NCBI RefSeq assembly: GCF_050948175.1
Contig: NW_027490168.1
Span: 868,001-932,000, forward strand
From: Xylocopa sonorina
Taxonomy: Eukaryota > Arthropoda > Insecta > Hymenoptera > Apidae
Length of the DNA stretch: 64,000 bases
Direction: 5' to 3'
In this document: in pieces, positions 1-11,058 of the stretch
Layout: each line of letters begins with the position of its first letter
Position numbering within the stretch: position 1 is the stretch's first letter
Translations under genes and position numbers: made by a program
The notes under the pieces: model-generated
Database searches by the model: none
The model's input: only the letters and a program-made list of their open reading frames with translations
Told to the model about the DNA's origin: nothing

Positions 1-1740
1 GAAAAGAGATGCGATATCGCGTTTTAACAATCATAAGAACTCTATTGCTACGATACGTAGACATCTGCAAACGCTATTTCCTGGCAAGGAAGTGTCGCAT
101 TTACATTCATTTGAAGTGTAGACGAGAAATACATAACGCTTCGCAAATCACATTATATCTTACCATGAAACATAGAAATGAGATGCGATATCGCGTTTTA
201 AGAATCATAAGAACTCTATTGCTACGATACGTAGACTTCTGCAAACGCTATTTCCTAGCGAGGAAGTGTCTAATTCACATTCATTTGAAGTGTAGACGAG
301 AAATACATAACACTTCGCAAATCATACTATATCTTACCATGAAATATAGAAATGAGATGCGATATCGCGTTTTAAGAAGTATTAGAATTCTATGGCTACG
401 ATAGGTAGACACCTACAAACGCTATTTCCTAGCGAGGAAGTGTGGCATTTACATTCATTTGAAGTGTAGACGAGGAATACATAACACGTCGCAAATCACA
501 TTATATCTTACCATGAACCATAGAAATGAGATTCGATATCGCGTTTTAAGAAGCATTAGAACTCTATTGCTACAATAGGTAGACATCTGCAAACGCTATA
601 TCCTAGCGAGGAAGTGTCGCATTCACATTCATTTGAAGTGTAGACGATGAATACATAACACTTCGCAAATCATATTGCATCTTACCATGAAACATAGAAA
701 TGAGATGCGATATCGCGTTATAAGAATCATATGAACTCTATTGCTACGATACGTAGACATCTGCAAACGCTATTTCCTGGCAAGGAAGTGTCGCATTTAC
801 ATTCATTTGAAGTGTAGATGAGGAATACATGACACATCGCAAATCATATTATATCTTACCATGAGCCATAGAAATGAGATGCGATATCGCGTTTTAAGAA
901 TCATAAGAACTCCATTGCTACGATACGTAGACATCTGCAAACGCTATTTCCTAGCGAGGAAGTGTCTCATTCACATTCATTTGAAGTGTAGACGAGAAAT
1001 ACATAACACTTCGCAAATCATATTATATCTTACCATGAAACATAGTAATGACATGCGATATCGTGTTTTAAGAAGCATTAGAACTCTATCGCTACGATAA
1101 CTAGACATCTGCAGACGCTATTTCCTAGCACGGAAATGTCGCATTTACATTCATTTGAAGTGTAGACGAGGAATACATAACACTTCGCAAATCATATTTT
1201 ATCTTACCATGAAACATAGAAATGAGATGCGATATCGCGTTTTAAGAAGCATTAGAACTCTATTGCTGCGATAGGTAGACATCTGCAAACGCTATTTCCT
1301 AGCAAGGAAATGTCGCACTTACAATCATTTGAAGTGTAGACGAGGAATACATAACACTTCGCAAATCATATTATATCTTACCATGAAACATAGGAATTAG
1401 ACGCGATATCGCGTTTTAAGAAGCATTAGAACTCTATTGCTACGATACCTAGACATCTGCAAACGCTATTTCCTTGCAAGGAAGTGTCGCATTTACATTC
1501 ATTTGAATCGTAGACGAGGAATGCATAACACTTCGCAATGAATATTATATATTATCATGCAACATAGATATGAGATGCGATATCGCGTTTTAAGAAGCAT
1601 TAGAAATCTATTGCTACGATACGTAGACATCTGCAGACGCTATTTCCTAGCGAGAAAGTGTCGCATTTACATTCATTTGAAGTGCAGACGAGGAATACAT
1701 AACTCTTCGCAAATCATATTATATCTTACCATGAAACATA
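1..1740 (+). repeat. 10-monomer HOR, unit 1 (1,740 bp)
   Basis: Matches the next 1,740 bp monomer by monomer, including rare markers such as ctagcacggaaatg near 1,125/2,865, cgcacttacaatc near 1,315/3,055 and taggaattagacgcg near 1,391/3,131. Divergence from unit 2 is patchy: high identity from about 860 to 1,740, more differences in the first 700 bp (for example ctagcgagg at about 604 versus cttgcaagg at about 2,344). This suggests local conversion in part of the unit. Confidence 0.9.
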
Positions 1741-3480
1741 GAAATGAGATGCGATATCGCGTTTTAAGAATCATAAGAACTCTATTGCTACGATACGTAG
1801 ACATCTGCAAACGCTATTTCCTTGCAAGGAAGTGTCGCATTTACATTCATTTGAAGTGTAGATGAGGAATACATAACACATCGCAAATCATATTATATCT
1901 TACCATGAACCATAGAAATGAGATGCGATATCGCGTTTTCAGAATCATAAGAACTCTATTGCTACGATACGTAGACATCTGCAAACGCTATTTCCTAGCG
2001 AGGAATTGTCTTATTCACATTCATTTGAAGTGTAGACGAGAAATACATAACACTTCGCAAATCATATTATATCTTACCATGAACCATAGAAATGAGATGC
2101 GATATCGCGTTTTAAGAAGTATTAGAATTCTATGGCTACGATAGGTAGACATCTGCAAACGCTATTTCCTAGCGAGGAAGTGTCGCATTTACATTCATTT
2201 GAAGTGTAGACGAGGAATACATAACACGTCGCAAATCACATTATATCTTACCATGAACCATAGAAATGAGATTCGATATCGCGTTTTAAGAAGCATTAGA
2301 ACTCTATTGCTACGATAGGTAGACATCTGCAAACGCTATTTCCTTGCAAGGAAGTGTCGCATTTACATTCATTTGAAGTGTAGACGAGGAATACATAACA
2401 CTTCGCAAATCATATTGCATCTTACCATGAAACATAGAAATGAGATGCGATATCGCGTTATAAGAATCATATGAACTCTATTGCTACGATACGTAGACAT
2501 CTGCAAACGCTATTTCCTGGCAAGGAAGTGTCGCATTTACATTCGTTTGAAGTGTAGATGAGGAATACATGACACATCGCAAATCATATTATATCTTACC
2601 ATGAACCATAGAAATGAGATGCGATATCGCGTTTTAAGAATCATAAGAACTCTATTGCTACGATACGTAGACATCTGCAAACGCTATTTCCTAGCGAGGA
2701 AGTGTCTCATTCACATTCATTTGAAGTGTAGACGAGAAATACATAACACTTCGCAAATCATATTATATCTTACCATGAAACATAGTAATGACATGCGATA
2801 TCGTGTTTTAAGAAGCATTAGAACTCTATCGCTACGATACCTAGACATCTGCAGACGCTATTTCCTAGCACGGAAATGTCGCATTTACATTCATTTGAAG
2901 TGTAGACGAGGAATACATAACACTTCGCAAATCATATTTTATCTTACCATGAAACATAGAAATGAGATGCGATATCGCGTTTTAAGAAGCATTAGAACTC
3001 TATTGCTGCGATAGGTAGACATCTGCAAACGCTATTTCCTAGCAAGGAAATGTCGCACTTACAATCATTTGAAGTGTAGACGAGGAATACATAACACTTC
3101 GCAAATCATATTATATCTTACCATGAAACATAGGAATTAGACGCGATATCGCGTTTTAAGAAGCATTAGAACTCTATTGCTACGATACCTAGACATCTGC
3201 AAACGCTATTTCCTTGCAAGGAAGTGTCGCATTTACATTCATTTGAATCGTAGACGAGGAATGCATAACACTTCGCAATGAATATTATATATTATCATGC
3301 AACATAGATATGAGATGCGATATCGCGTTTTAAGAAGCATTAGAAATCTATTGCTACGATACGTAGACATCTGCAGACGCTATTTCCTAGCGAGGAAGTG
3401 TCGCATTTACATTCATTTGAAGTGCAGACGAGGAATACATAACTCTTCGCAAATCATATTATATCTTACCATGAAACATA
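1741..3480 (+). repeat. 10-monomer HOR, unit 2 (1,740 bp)
   Basis: Second copy of the 10-mer. It shares with unit 1 the ctcattcac and agaaatacataac variants that are typical of the first 4.2 kb; the agaaatac form is very rare further right (one copy near 27,268). The unit contains one gaatcgtag/cgcaatgaatatt monomer near 3,246-3,290. Confidence 0.9.
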
Positions 3481-4155
3481 GAAATGAGATGCGATATCGC
3501 GTTTTAAGAATCATAAGAACTCTATTGCTACGATACGTAGACATCTGCAAACGCTATTTCCTTGCAAGGAAGTGTCGCATTTACATTCATTTGAAGTGTA
3601 GATGAGGAATACATAACACATCGCAAATCATATTATATCTTACCATGAACCATAGAAATGAGATGCGATATCGCGTTTTCAGAATCATAAGAACTCTATT
3701 GCTACGATACGTAGACATCTGCAAACGCTATTTCCTAGCGAGGAATTGTCTCATTCACATTCATTTGAAGTGTAGACGAGAAATACATAACACTTCGCAA
3801 ATCATATTATATCTTACCATGAACCATAGAAATGAGATGCGATATCGCGTTTTAAGAAGTATTAGAATTCTATGGCTACGATAGGTAGACATCTGCAAAC
3901 GCTATTTCCTAGCGAGGAAGTGTCGCATTTACATTCATTTGAAGTGTAGACGAGGAATACATAACACGTCGCAAATCACATTATATCTTACCATGAACCA
4001 TAGAAATGAGATTCGATATCGCGTTTTAAGAAGCATTAGAACTCTATTGCTACGATAGGTAGACATCTGCAAACGCTATTTCCTTGCAAGGAAGTGTCGC
4101 ATTTACATTCATTTGAAGTGTAGACGAGGAATACATAACACTTCGCAAATCATAT
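3481..4155 (+). repeat. 10-monomer HOR, truncated third unit
   Basis: Continues the 1,740-bp periodicity (3,481 aligns to 1,741) with near identity until about 4,155, where unit 2 reads catattgcatc but this copy reads catattatttc. The HOR stops there after about four monomers. Confidence 0.85.
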
Positions 4156-4545
4156 TATTTCTTACCATGAAACATAGATATGAGATGCGATTTCGCGTTT
4201 TAAGAAGTATTAGAATTCTATGGCTACGATAGGTAGACACCTGCAAACGCTATTTCCTAGCGAGGAAGTGTCGCATTTACATTCATTTGAAGTGTAGACG
4301 AGGAATACATAACACGTCGCAAATCACATTATATCTTACCATGAACCATAGAAATGAGATTCGATATCGCGTTTTAAGAAGCATTAGAACTCTATTGCTA
4401 CGATTGGTAGACATCTGCAAACGCTATTTCCTTGCAAGGAAGTGTCGCATTTACATTCATTTGAAGTGTAGACGAGGAATACATAACACTTCGCAAATCA
4501 TATTATTTCTTACCATGAAACATATATATGAGATGCGATATCGCG
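3850..4545 (+). repeat. Tandem duplication of a dimer (2 x 348 bp)
   Basis: The rare marker agaagtattagaattctatgg occurs at about 3,855 and again exactly 348 bp later at about 4,203. The catattatttcttacc variant is likewise doubled (about 4,151 and 4,499). The second copy has private changes such as cgattggtagac. This duplication sits at the right edge of the 10-mer domain. Confidence 0.85.
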
Positions 4546-4621
4546 TTTCAAGAAGCATTAGAACTCTATCGCTACGATACCTAGACATGTGCAGACGCTA
4601 TTTCCTAGCGAGGAAGTGTCG

Positions 4622-6110
4622 CATTTACATTCATTTGAAGTGTAGACGAGGAATACATAACACTTCGTAAATCATGTTACATCTTACCATGAAACATAGA
4701 AATGAGATGCGATATCGCGTCTTAAGAAGCATTAGAAGTCTATTGCTACGATACGTAGACATCTGCAAACGCTATTTCTTTGCAAGGAAGTGTCGCATTT
4801 ACATTCATTTGAAGTGTAGACGAGGAATACATAACACTTCGCAAATCATATTATATCTTACCATGAAACATAGAAATGAGATACGATATGGCGTTGTAAG
4901 AATCATAAGAACACTATTGCTACGACACGTAGACATCTGCAAACGCTATTTCCTACCAAGGAAGTGTCGCATTTACATTCATATGAAGTGTAGACGAGGA
5001 ATACATAACACTTCGCAAATCATATTATATCTTATCATGAAACATAGAAATGCGATGCGATATCGCGATTTAAGAAGCATTAGAACCCTATTGCTACGAT
5101 ACGCAGACATCTGCAAAAGCTATTTCCTTGCTAGGAAGTGTTGCATTTACATTCATTTGAAGTGTAGACGAGGAATACATAACACTTCGCAAATCATATT
5201 ATATCTTACCATGAAACATGGAAATGAGATACGATATCGCGTTGTAAGAATCATAAGAACACTATTGCTACGATACGTATACATCTGCAAACGCTATTTC
5301 CTACCAAGGAAGTGTCGCATTTACATTCATATGAAGTGTAGACGAGGAATACATAACACTTCGCAAATCATATTATATCTTACCATGAAACATAGAAATG
5401 TGATGCGATATCGCGTTTTAAGAAGCATTAGAACTCTATTGCTACGATAGGTAGACATCTTCAAACGCTATTTCCTAGCAAGGAAATGTCGCATTTACAT
5501 TCATTTGAAGTGTAGACGAGGAATACATTACACTTCGCAAATCATATTATATCCTACCATGAAACATAGAAATGAGATGCGATATCGCGTTTTAAGAAGC
5601 ATTAGTAATCTATTGCTACGACTCGTAAAAATCTGCAAACGCTATTTCTTTGCAAGGAAGTGTCGCATTTACATTCATTTGAAGTGTAGACGAGGAATAC
5701 ATAACACTTCGCAAATCATATTCTATCTTACCATGAAACATAGGAATGCGATGCGATATCGCGTTTTAAGAAGCATTAGATCCCTATTGTTACGATACGT
5801 AGACATTTGCAAACGCTATTTCCTTGCAAGGAAGTGTTGCATTTACATTCATTTGAAGTGTAGACGAGGAATACATAACACTTCGTAAATCATATTACAT
5901 CTTAGCATGAAACATAGAAATGAGATGCGATATCGCGTCTTAAGAAGCATTAGAAGTCTATTGCTACGATACGTAGACATCTGCAAACGCTATTTCTTTG
6001 CAAGGAAGTGTCGCATTTACATTCATTTGAAGTGTAGACGAGGAATACATAACACTTCGCAAATCATATTCTTTCTTATCATGAAACATAGAAATGCGAT
6101 GCGATATCGC
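4622..6110 (+). repeat. Shared block S1, copy 1
   Basis: About 1.49 kb that reappears at 11,059-12,547 with a constant offset of 6,437 bp (37 monomers minus the -1 copy at 7,490). Markers include cttcgtaaatcatgttac, gatacgatatggcg, cgacacgtag, tgctaggaagtgttgc and cgactcgtaaaaatc. A few differences exist, for example tccctattgtta near 5,780 here. Its left end marks the switch from the 10-mer domain to the monomer set that fills the rest of the window. Confidence 0.82.
4978..4987. repeat. TTCATATGAA palindrome (dyad 4, perfect form)
   Basis: Most monomers read TTCATTTGAA here, an inverted repeat of TTCA/TGAA around TT. The catatg class, exemplified here, is a perfect 10-bp palindrome. This class is usually coupled to the preceding ctaccaagg variant, so the two substitutions travel together as a haplotype. 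Broken forms are ttcatttgta, ttcacttgag and ttcatttcaa. Confidence 0.85.
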
Positions 6111-6965
6111 GTTTTAAGAAGCATTAGAACTCTATTGCTACGATACGTAGACATCTGCAAACGCTATTTCTTTGCAAGGAAGTGTCGCATTTACATTCAC
6201 TTGAAGTGTAGACGAGGAATACATAACACTTCGCAAATCATATTATATCTTACCATGAAACATAGAAATGAGATACGATATGGCGTTGTAAGAATCATAA
6301 GAACACTATTGCTACGACACGTAGACATCTGCAAACGCTATTTCCTACCAAGGAAGTGTCGCATTTACATTCATATGAAGTGTAGACGAGGAATACATAA
6401 CACTTCGCAAATCATATTATATCTTATCATGAAACTTAGAAATGCGATGCGATATCGCGATTTAAGAAGCATTAGAACCCTATTGCTACGATACGCAGAC
6501 ATCTGCAAAAGCTATTTCCTTGCTAGGAAGTGTTGCATTTACATTCATTTGAAGTGTAGACGAGGAATACATAACACTTCGCAAATCATATTATATCTTT
6601 CCATGCAACATAGAAATGAGATGCCATATCGCGTTTTTAGAAGCGTTAGAACTCTATTGCTACGATACCTAGACATCTGCAAACGCTATTTCCTTGCTAG
6701 GATGTGTCGCATTTACATTCATTTGAAGTGTAGACGAGGAATACATAACACATCGCAAATCATATTATATCTTTCCATGCAACATAGAAATGAGATGCCA
6801 TATCGCGTTTTTAGAAGCATTAGAACTCTATTGCTACGATACCTAGACACCTGCAAACGCTATTTCCTTGCAAGGAAGTGTCGCATTTACATTCATTTGA
6901 ATCGTAGACGAGGAATGCATAACACTTCGCAATGAATATTATATATTATCATGAAACATGAATAT

Positions 6966-6980
6966 GAGATGCAATATCTC
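6966..6980. repeat. Shifted dyad GAGAT-GCAAT-ATCTC in variant core
   Basis: In this monomer class the GCGATATCGC palindrome is destroyed by two substitutions (gcg to gca, cgc to ctc), but the same changes complete a 5-bp inverted repeat, GAGAT/ATCTC, with a 5-base spacer. The class recurs near 17.4, 25.07, 26.97, 31.3, 33.4, 40.7, 42.8, 44.55, 46.1, 47.7, 49.4, 51.0, 57.25, 59.85, 60.55, 62.1 and 62.8 kb, almost always just after a gaatcgtag / cgcaatgaatatt monomer. Confidence 0.85.
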
Positions 6981-7487
6981 GTTTTAAGAAGCATTTGAAC
7001 TCTATCGCTGCGATACCTAGACATCTGCAGACGCTATTTCCATGCAAGGATGTGTCGCATTTACATTCAATTGAAGTGAAGACGAGGAGTACATAACACA
7101 TCGCATATCATATTATATCTTACCATGAAACATAGAAATGAGATGCGATATCGCGTTTTAAGAAGCACCAGATTTCTATTGCTACGATAGGTAGACATCT
7201 GCAAACGCTATTTCCTACCAAGGAAGTGTCGCATTTACATTCATATGAAGTGTAGACGAGGAATACATAACACTTCGCAAATCATATTATATCTTACCAT
7301 GAAACATAGAAATGAGTTGCGATATCGCGTTTTAAGAAGCATTAGAACCCTATTGCTACGATAGGTAGACATCTGCAAACGCTATTTCCTAGCAAGGAAA
7401 TGTCGCATTTACATTCATTTGAATCGTAGACGAGGAATGCATAACACTTCGCAATGAATATTATATCTTATCATGATACATAGAATT

Positions 7488-7500
7488 GAGATCGATATCG
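7488..7500. repeat. -1 bp monomer class (gagat-cgatatcg core)
   Basis: The core lacks one G relative to gagatgcgatatcg, giving a 173-bp monomer. I count ten copies, near 7,490, 28,545, 29,240, 31,675, 43,160, 48,030, 51,335, 53,600, 61,250 and 63,510. All share a linked haplotype: tagaattgag before, and aagaatcataagaactcctt after. That indicates one deletion event spread by later duplication. Deletion leaves CGATATCG intact. Confidence 0.92.
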
Positions 7501-8029
7501 CGTTTTAAGAATCATAAGAACTCCTTTGCTACGATACGTAGACATCTGCAAACGCTATTTCCTTGCAAGGAAGTGTCGCATTAACATTCATATGAAGTGT
7601 AGAAGAGGAATACATAACACTACGCAAATCATATTCTATCTTACCATGAAACATAGAAATGCGATGCGATATCGCGTTTTAAGAAGCATTAGAACCCTAT
7701 TGCTACGATACGTAGACATCTGCAAAAGCTATTTCCTTGCTAGGAAGTGTCGCATTTACATTCATTTGAAGTGTAGACAAGGAATACATAACACTTCGCA
7801 AATCATATTATATCTTACCATGAAACATAGAAATGAGATACGATATCGCGTTGTAAGAATCATAAGAACACTATTGCTACGATACGCAGACATCTGCAAA
7901 CGCTATTTCCTACCAAGGAAGTGTCGCATTTACATTCATATGAAGTGTAGACGAGGAATACATAACACCTCGCAAATCATATTATATCTTACCATGAAAC
8001 ATAGAAATGAGATGCGATATCGCGTTTTA

Positions 8030-8884
8030 AGAAGCATTAGAACCCTATTGCTACGATAGGTAGACATCTGCAAACGCTATTTCCTAGCAAGGAAATGTCG
8101 CATTTACATTCATTTGAAGTGTAGACGAGGAATACATTACACTTCGCAAATCATATTATATCCTACCATGAATCATAGAAATGAGATGCGATATCGCGTT
8201 TTAAGAAGCATTAGAAATCTATTGCTACGATTCGTAGACATCTGCAAACGCTATTTCTTTGCAAGGAAGTGTCGCATTTACATTCATTTGAAGTATAGAC
8301 GAGGAATACATAACACTTCGCAAATCACATTCTATCTTACCATGAAACATAGAAATGCGATGCGATATCGCGTTTTAAGAAGCATTAGAACCCTATTGCT
8401 ACGATACGTAGACATCTGCAAAAGCTATTTCCTTGCTAGGAAGTGTCGCATTTACATTCATTTGAAGTGTAGACAAGGAATACATAACACTTCGCAAATC
8501 ATATTATATCTTACCATGAAACATAGAAATGAGATACGATATCGCGTTGTAAGAATCATAAGAACACTATTGCTACGATACGCAGACATCTGCAAACGCT
8601 ATTTCCTACAAGGGAAGTGTCGCATTTACATTCATATGAAGTGTAGACGAGGAATACATAACACTTCGCAAATCATATTACATCTTACCATGAAACATAG
8701 AAATGAGATGCAATATCGCGTCTTAAGAAGCATTAGAACTCTATTGCTACGATACGTAGACATCTGCAAACGCTATTTCTTTGCAAGGAAGTGTCGCATT
8801 TACATTCACTTGAAGTGTAGACGAGGAATACATAACACTTCGCAAATCATATTATATCTTACCATGAAACATAGAAATGAGATA
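8030..8884 (+). repeat. Shared block S2, copy 1
   Basis: Reappears at about 12,554-13,408 with an offset of 4,524 bp (26 monomers). The diagnostic marker is the odd dyad-3 form ctacaagggaagtg (near 8,607 and 13,131) together with gatgcaatatcgcg. Several private differences (aatcatag near 8,171, agtatagac near 8,291, ttgtagtgtag near 12,986) show it is not a very recent copy. Confidence 0.8.
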
Positions 8885-10101
8885 CGATATGGCGTTGTAA
8901 GAATCATAAGAACACTATTGCTACGACACGTAGACATCTGCAAACGCTATTTCCTACCAAGGAAGTGTCGCATTTACATTCATATGAAGTGTAGACGAGG
9001 AATACATAACACTTCGCAAATCATATTATATCTTATCATGAAACATAGAAATGCGATGCGATATCGCGATTTAAGAAGCATTAGAACCCTATTGCTACGA
9101 TACGCAGACATCTGCAAAAGCTATTTCCTTGCTAGGAAGTGTTGCATTTACATTCATTTGAAGTGTAGACGAGGAATACATAACACTTCGCAAATCATAT
9201 TATATCTTACCATGAAACATAGAAATGAGATACGATATCGCGTTGTAAGAATCATAAGAACACTATTGCTACGATACGTATACATCTGCAAACGCTATTT
9301 CCTACCAAGGAAGTGTCGCATTTACATTCATATGAAGTGTAGACGAGGAATACATAACACTTCGCAAATCATATTATATCTTACCATGAAACATAGAAAT
9401 GTGATGCGATATCGCGTTTTAAGAAGCATTAGAACTCTATTGCTACGATAGGTAGACATCTTCAAACGCTATTTCCTAGCAAGGAAGTGTCGCATTTACA
9501 TTCATTTGAAGTGCAGACGAGGAATACATAACACTTCGCAAATCATATTCTATCTTACCATGAAACATAGGAATGCGATGCGATATCGCGTTTTAAGAAG
9601 CATTAGAACCCTATTGCTACGATACGTAGACATTTGCAAACGCTATTTCCTTGCAAGGAAGTGTTGCATTTACATTCATTTGAAGTGTAGACGAGGAATA
9701 CATAACACTTCGTAAATCATATTACATCTTACCATGAAACATAGAAATGAGATGCGATATCGCGTCTTAAGAAGCATTAGAAGTCTATTGCTACGATACG
9801 TAGACATCTGCAAACGCTATTTCTTTGCAAGGAAGTGTCGCATTTACATTCATTTGAAGTGTAGACGAGGAATACATAACACTTCGCAAATCATATTATA
9901 TCTTACCATGAAACATAGAAATGAGATGCCATATCGCGTTTTAAGAAGCACTAGAACCCTATTGCTACGATAGGTAGACATCTGCAAACGCTATTTCCTA
10001 GCAAGGAAATGTCGCATTTACATTCATTTGTAGTGTAGACGAGGAATACATAACACTTCGCAAATCATATTCTATCTTACCATGAAACATAGAAATGCGA
10101 T

Positions 10102-10111
10102 GCGATATCGC
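10102..10111. repeat. 10-bp palindrome GCGATATCGC (dyad 1), once per monomer
   Basis: A perfect self-complementary 10-mer containing GATATC, present in most monomers. Variant cores keep shorter self-complementarity: gatacgatatcgcg keeps CGATATCG, and both 1-bp length variants fall just outside it. The gccatatcgcg class breaks it. The role is unknown; short dyads are a reported property of many centromeric DNAs. Confidence 0.9.
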
Positions 10112-10138
10112 GTTTTAAGAAGCATTAGAACCCTATTG

Positions 10139-10151
10139 CTACGATACGTAG
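10139..10151. repeat. CTACG-ATA-CGTAG inverted repeat (dyad 2)
   Basis: Five-base arms around a 3-base centre. Common variants keep the arms with centres ATA, ACA or ATT. In the very common CTACGATAGGTAG class the arms shrink to CTAC/GTAG. The CTACGATACCTAG class largely loses it. The same G/C switch creates the TAG that ends the open forward frame. Confidence 0.85.
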
Positions 10152-10168
10152 ACATTTGCAAACGCTAT

Positions 10169-10182
10169 TTCCTTGCAAGGAA
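10169..10182. repeat. 14-bp palindrome TTCCTTGCAAGGAA (dyad 3)
   Basis: Perfect 14-bp palindrome here. In other monomers the 4-base centre changes (TGCA, AGCA, AGCG, ACCA, TGCT, TTCA, GGCA, ACAA, AACA) while the TTCCT and AGGAA arms stay intact. Exceptions are the ttctttgcaaggaa class (one mismatched pair), the gtctttgcaatgaa class, and a few copies ending aggatg. Confidence 0.88.
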
Positions 10183-11058
10183 GTGTCGCATTTACATTCA
10201 TTTGAAGTGTAGACGAGGAATACATAACACTTCGCAAATCATATTACATCTTACCATGAAACACAGAAATGAGATGCGATATCGCGTCTTAAGAAGCATT
10301 AGAACTCTATTGCTACGATACGTAGACATCTGCAAACGCTATTTCTTTGCAAGGAAGTGTCGCATTTACATTCATTTGAAGTGTAGACGAGGAATACATA
10401 ACACATCGCAAATCATATTATATCTTACCATGAAACATAGAAATGAGATGCCATATCGCGTTTTAAGAAGCATTAGAACCCTATTGCTACGATAGGTAGA
10501 CATCTGCAAACGCTATTTCCTAGCAAGGAAATGTCGCATTTACGTTCATTTGAAGTGTAGACGAGGAATACATAACACTTCGCAAATCATATTCTATCTT
10601 ATCATGAAACATAGAAATGCGATGCGATATCGCGTTTTAAGAAGCATTAGAACCCTATTGCTACGATAGGTAGACATCTGCAAACGCTATTTCCTAGCAA
10701 GGAAATGTCGCATTTACATTCATTTGAAGTGTAGACGAGGAATACATTACATTTCGCAAATCATATTATATCCTACCATGAAACATAGAAATGAGATGCG
10801 ATATCGCGTTTTAAGAAGCATTAGTAATCTATTGCTACGACTCGTAAAAATCTGCAAACGCTATTTCTTTGCAAGGAAGTGTCGCATTTACATTCATTTG
10901 AGGTGTAGACGAGGAATACATAACACTTCGCAAATCATATTCTATCTTACCATGAAACATAGGAATGCGATGCGATATCGCGTTTTAAGAAGCATTAGAA
11001 CCCTATTGCTACGATACGTAGACATTTGCAAACGCTATTTCCTTGCAAGGAAGTGTTG

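Larger units (their letters stand above)
6111..8029 (+). repeat. Satellite monomers, mosaic segment
   Basis: Eleven monomers with no clear HOR. It holds a cluster of catgcaacatag / gatgccatatcgcg monomers (6,600-6,900), a gaatcgtag/cgcaatgaatatt monomer, the first GAGAT/ATCTC core (6,966), an atypical ccatgcaaggatg dyad-3 variant near 7,050, a gcaccagatttc variant near 7,166, and the first -1 copy at 7,490. The window's later HOR families look assembled from monomer types present here. Confidence 0.75.
10099..10272 (+). repeat. Representative satellite monomer
   Basis: A copy close to the consensus, beginning at the gatgcg core and running 174 bp to the next core. Order of elements: palindrome GCGATATCGC, a purine-rich spacer, CTACG/CGTAG dyad, TTCCTTGCAAGGAA palindrome, a gtgtcgcatttac spacer, TTCATTTGAA dyad, the gtgtagacgaggaatac segment, the cttcgcaaatcatatta AT-rich segment, and ccatgaaacatag leading to the next core. 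Main variable sites are the first palindrome, the triplet after ctacga, the centre of the TTCCT dyad and the T/A in catttg/catatg. The start point is arbitrary, chosen at the most conserved core. Confidence 0.93.
8885..11058 (+). repeat. Satellite monomers with a partial 14-mer offset match
   Basis: The left part to about 9,475 matches about 11,285-11,910 with an offset of 2,436 bp (14 monomers) and also about 4,850-5,475. After that the match to the downstream copy resumes only with a different offset, implying a two-monomer insertion or loss. Includes ttgtagtgtag monomers and cattacatttcgc near 10,745. No gene. Confidence 0.75.

Noticed and set aside
10230..10246. CENP-B box near the cttcgcaaatcatatta segment
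   Set aside because: Only the TTCG half resembles the box; the A after four bases and the CGGG half are missing in every class I looked at.
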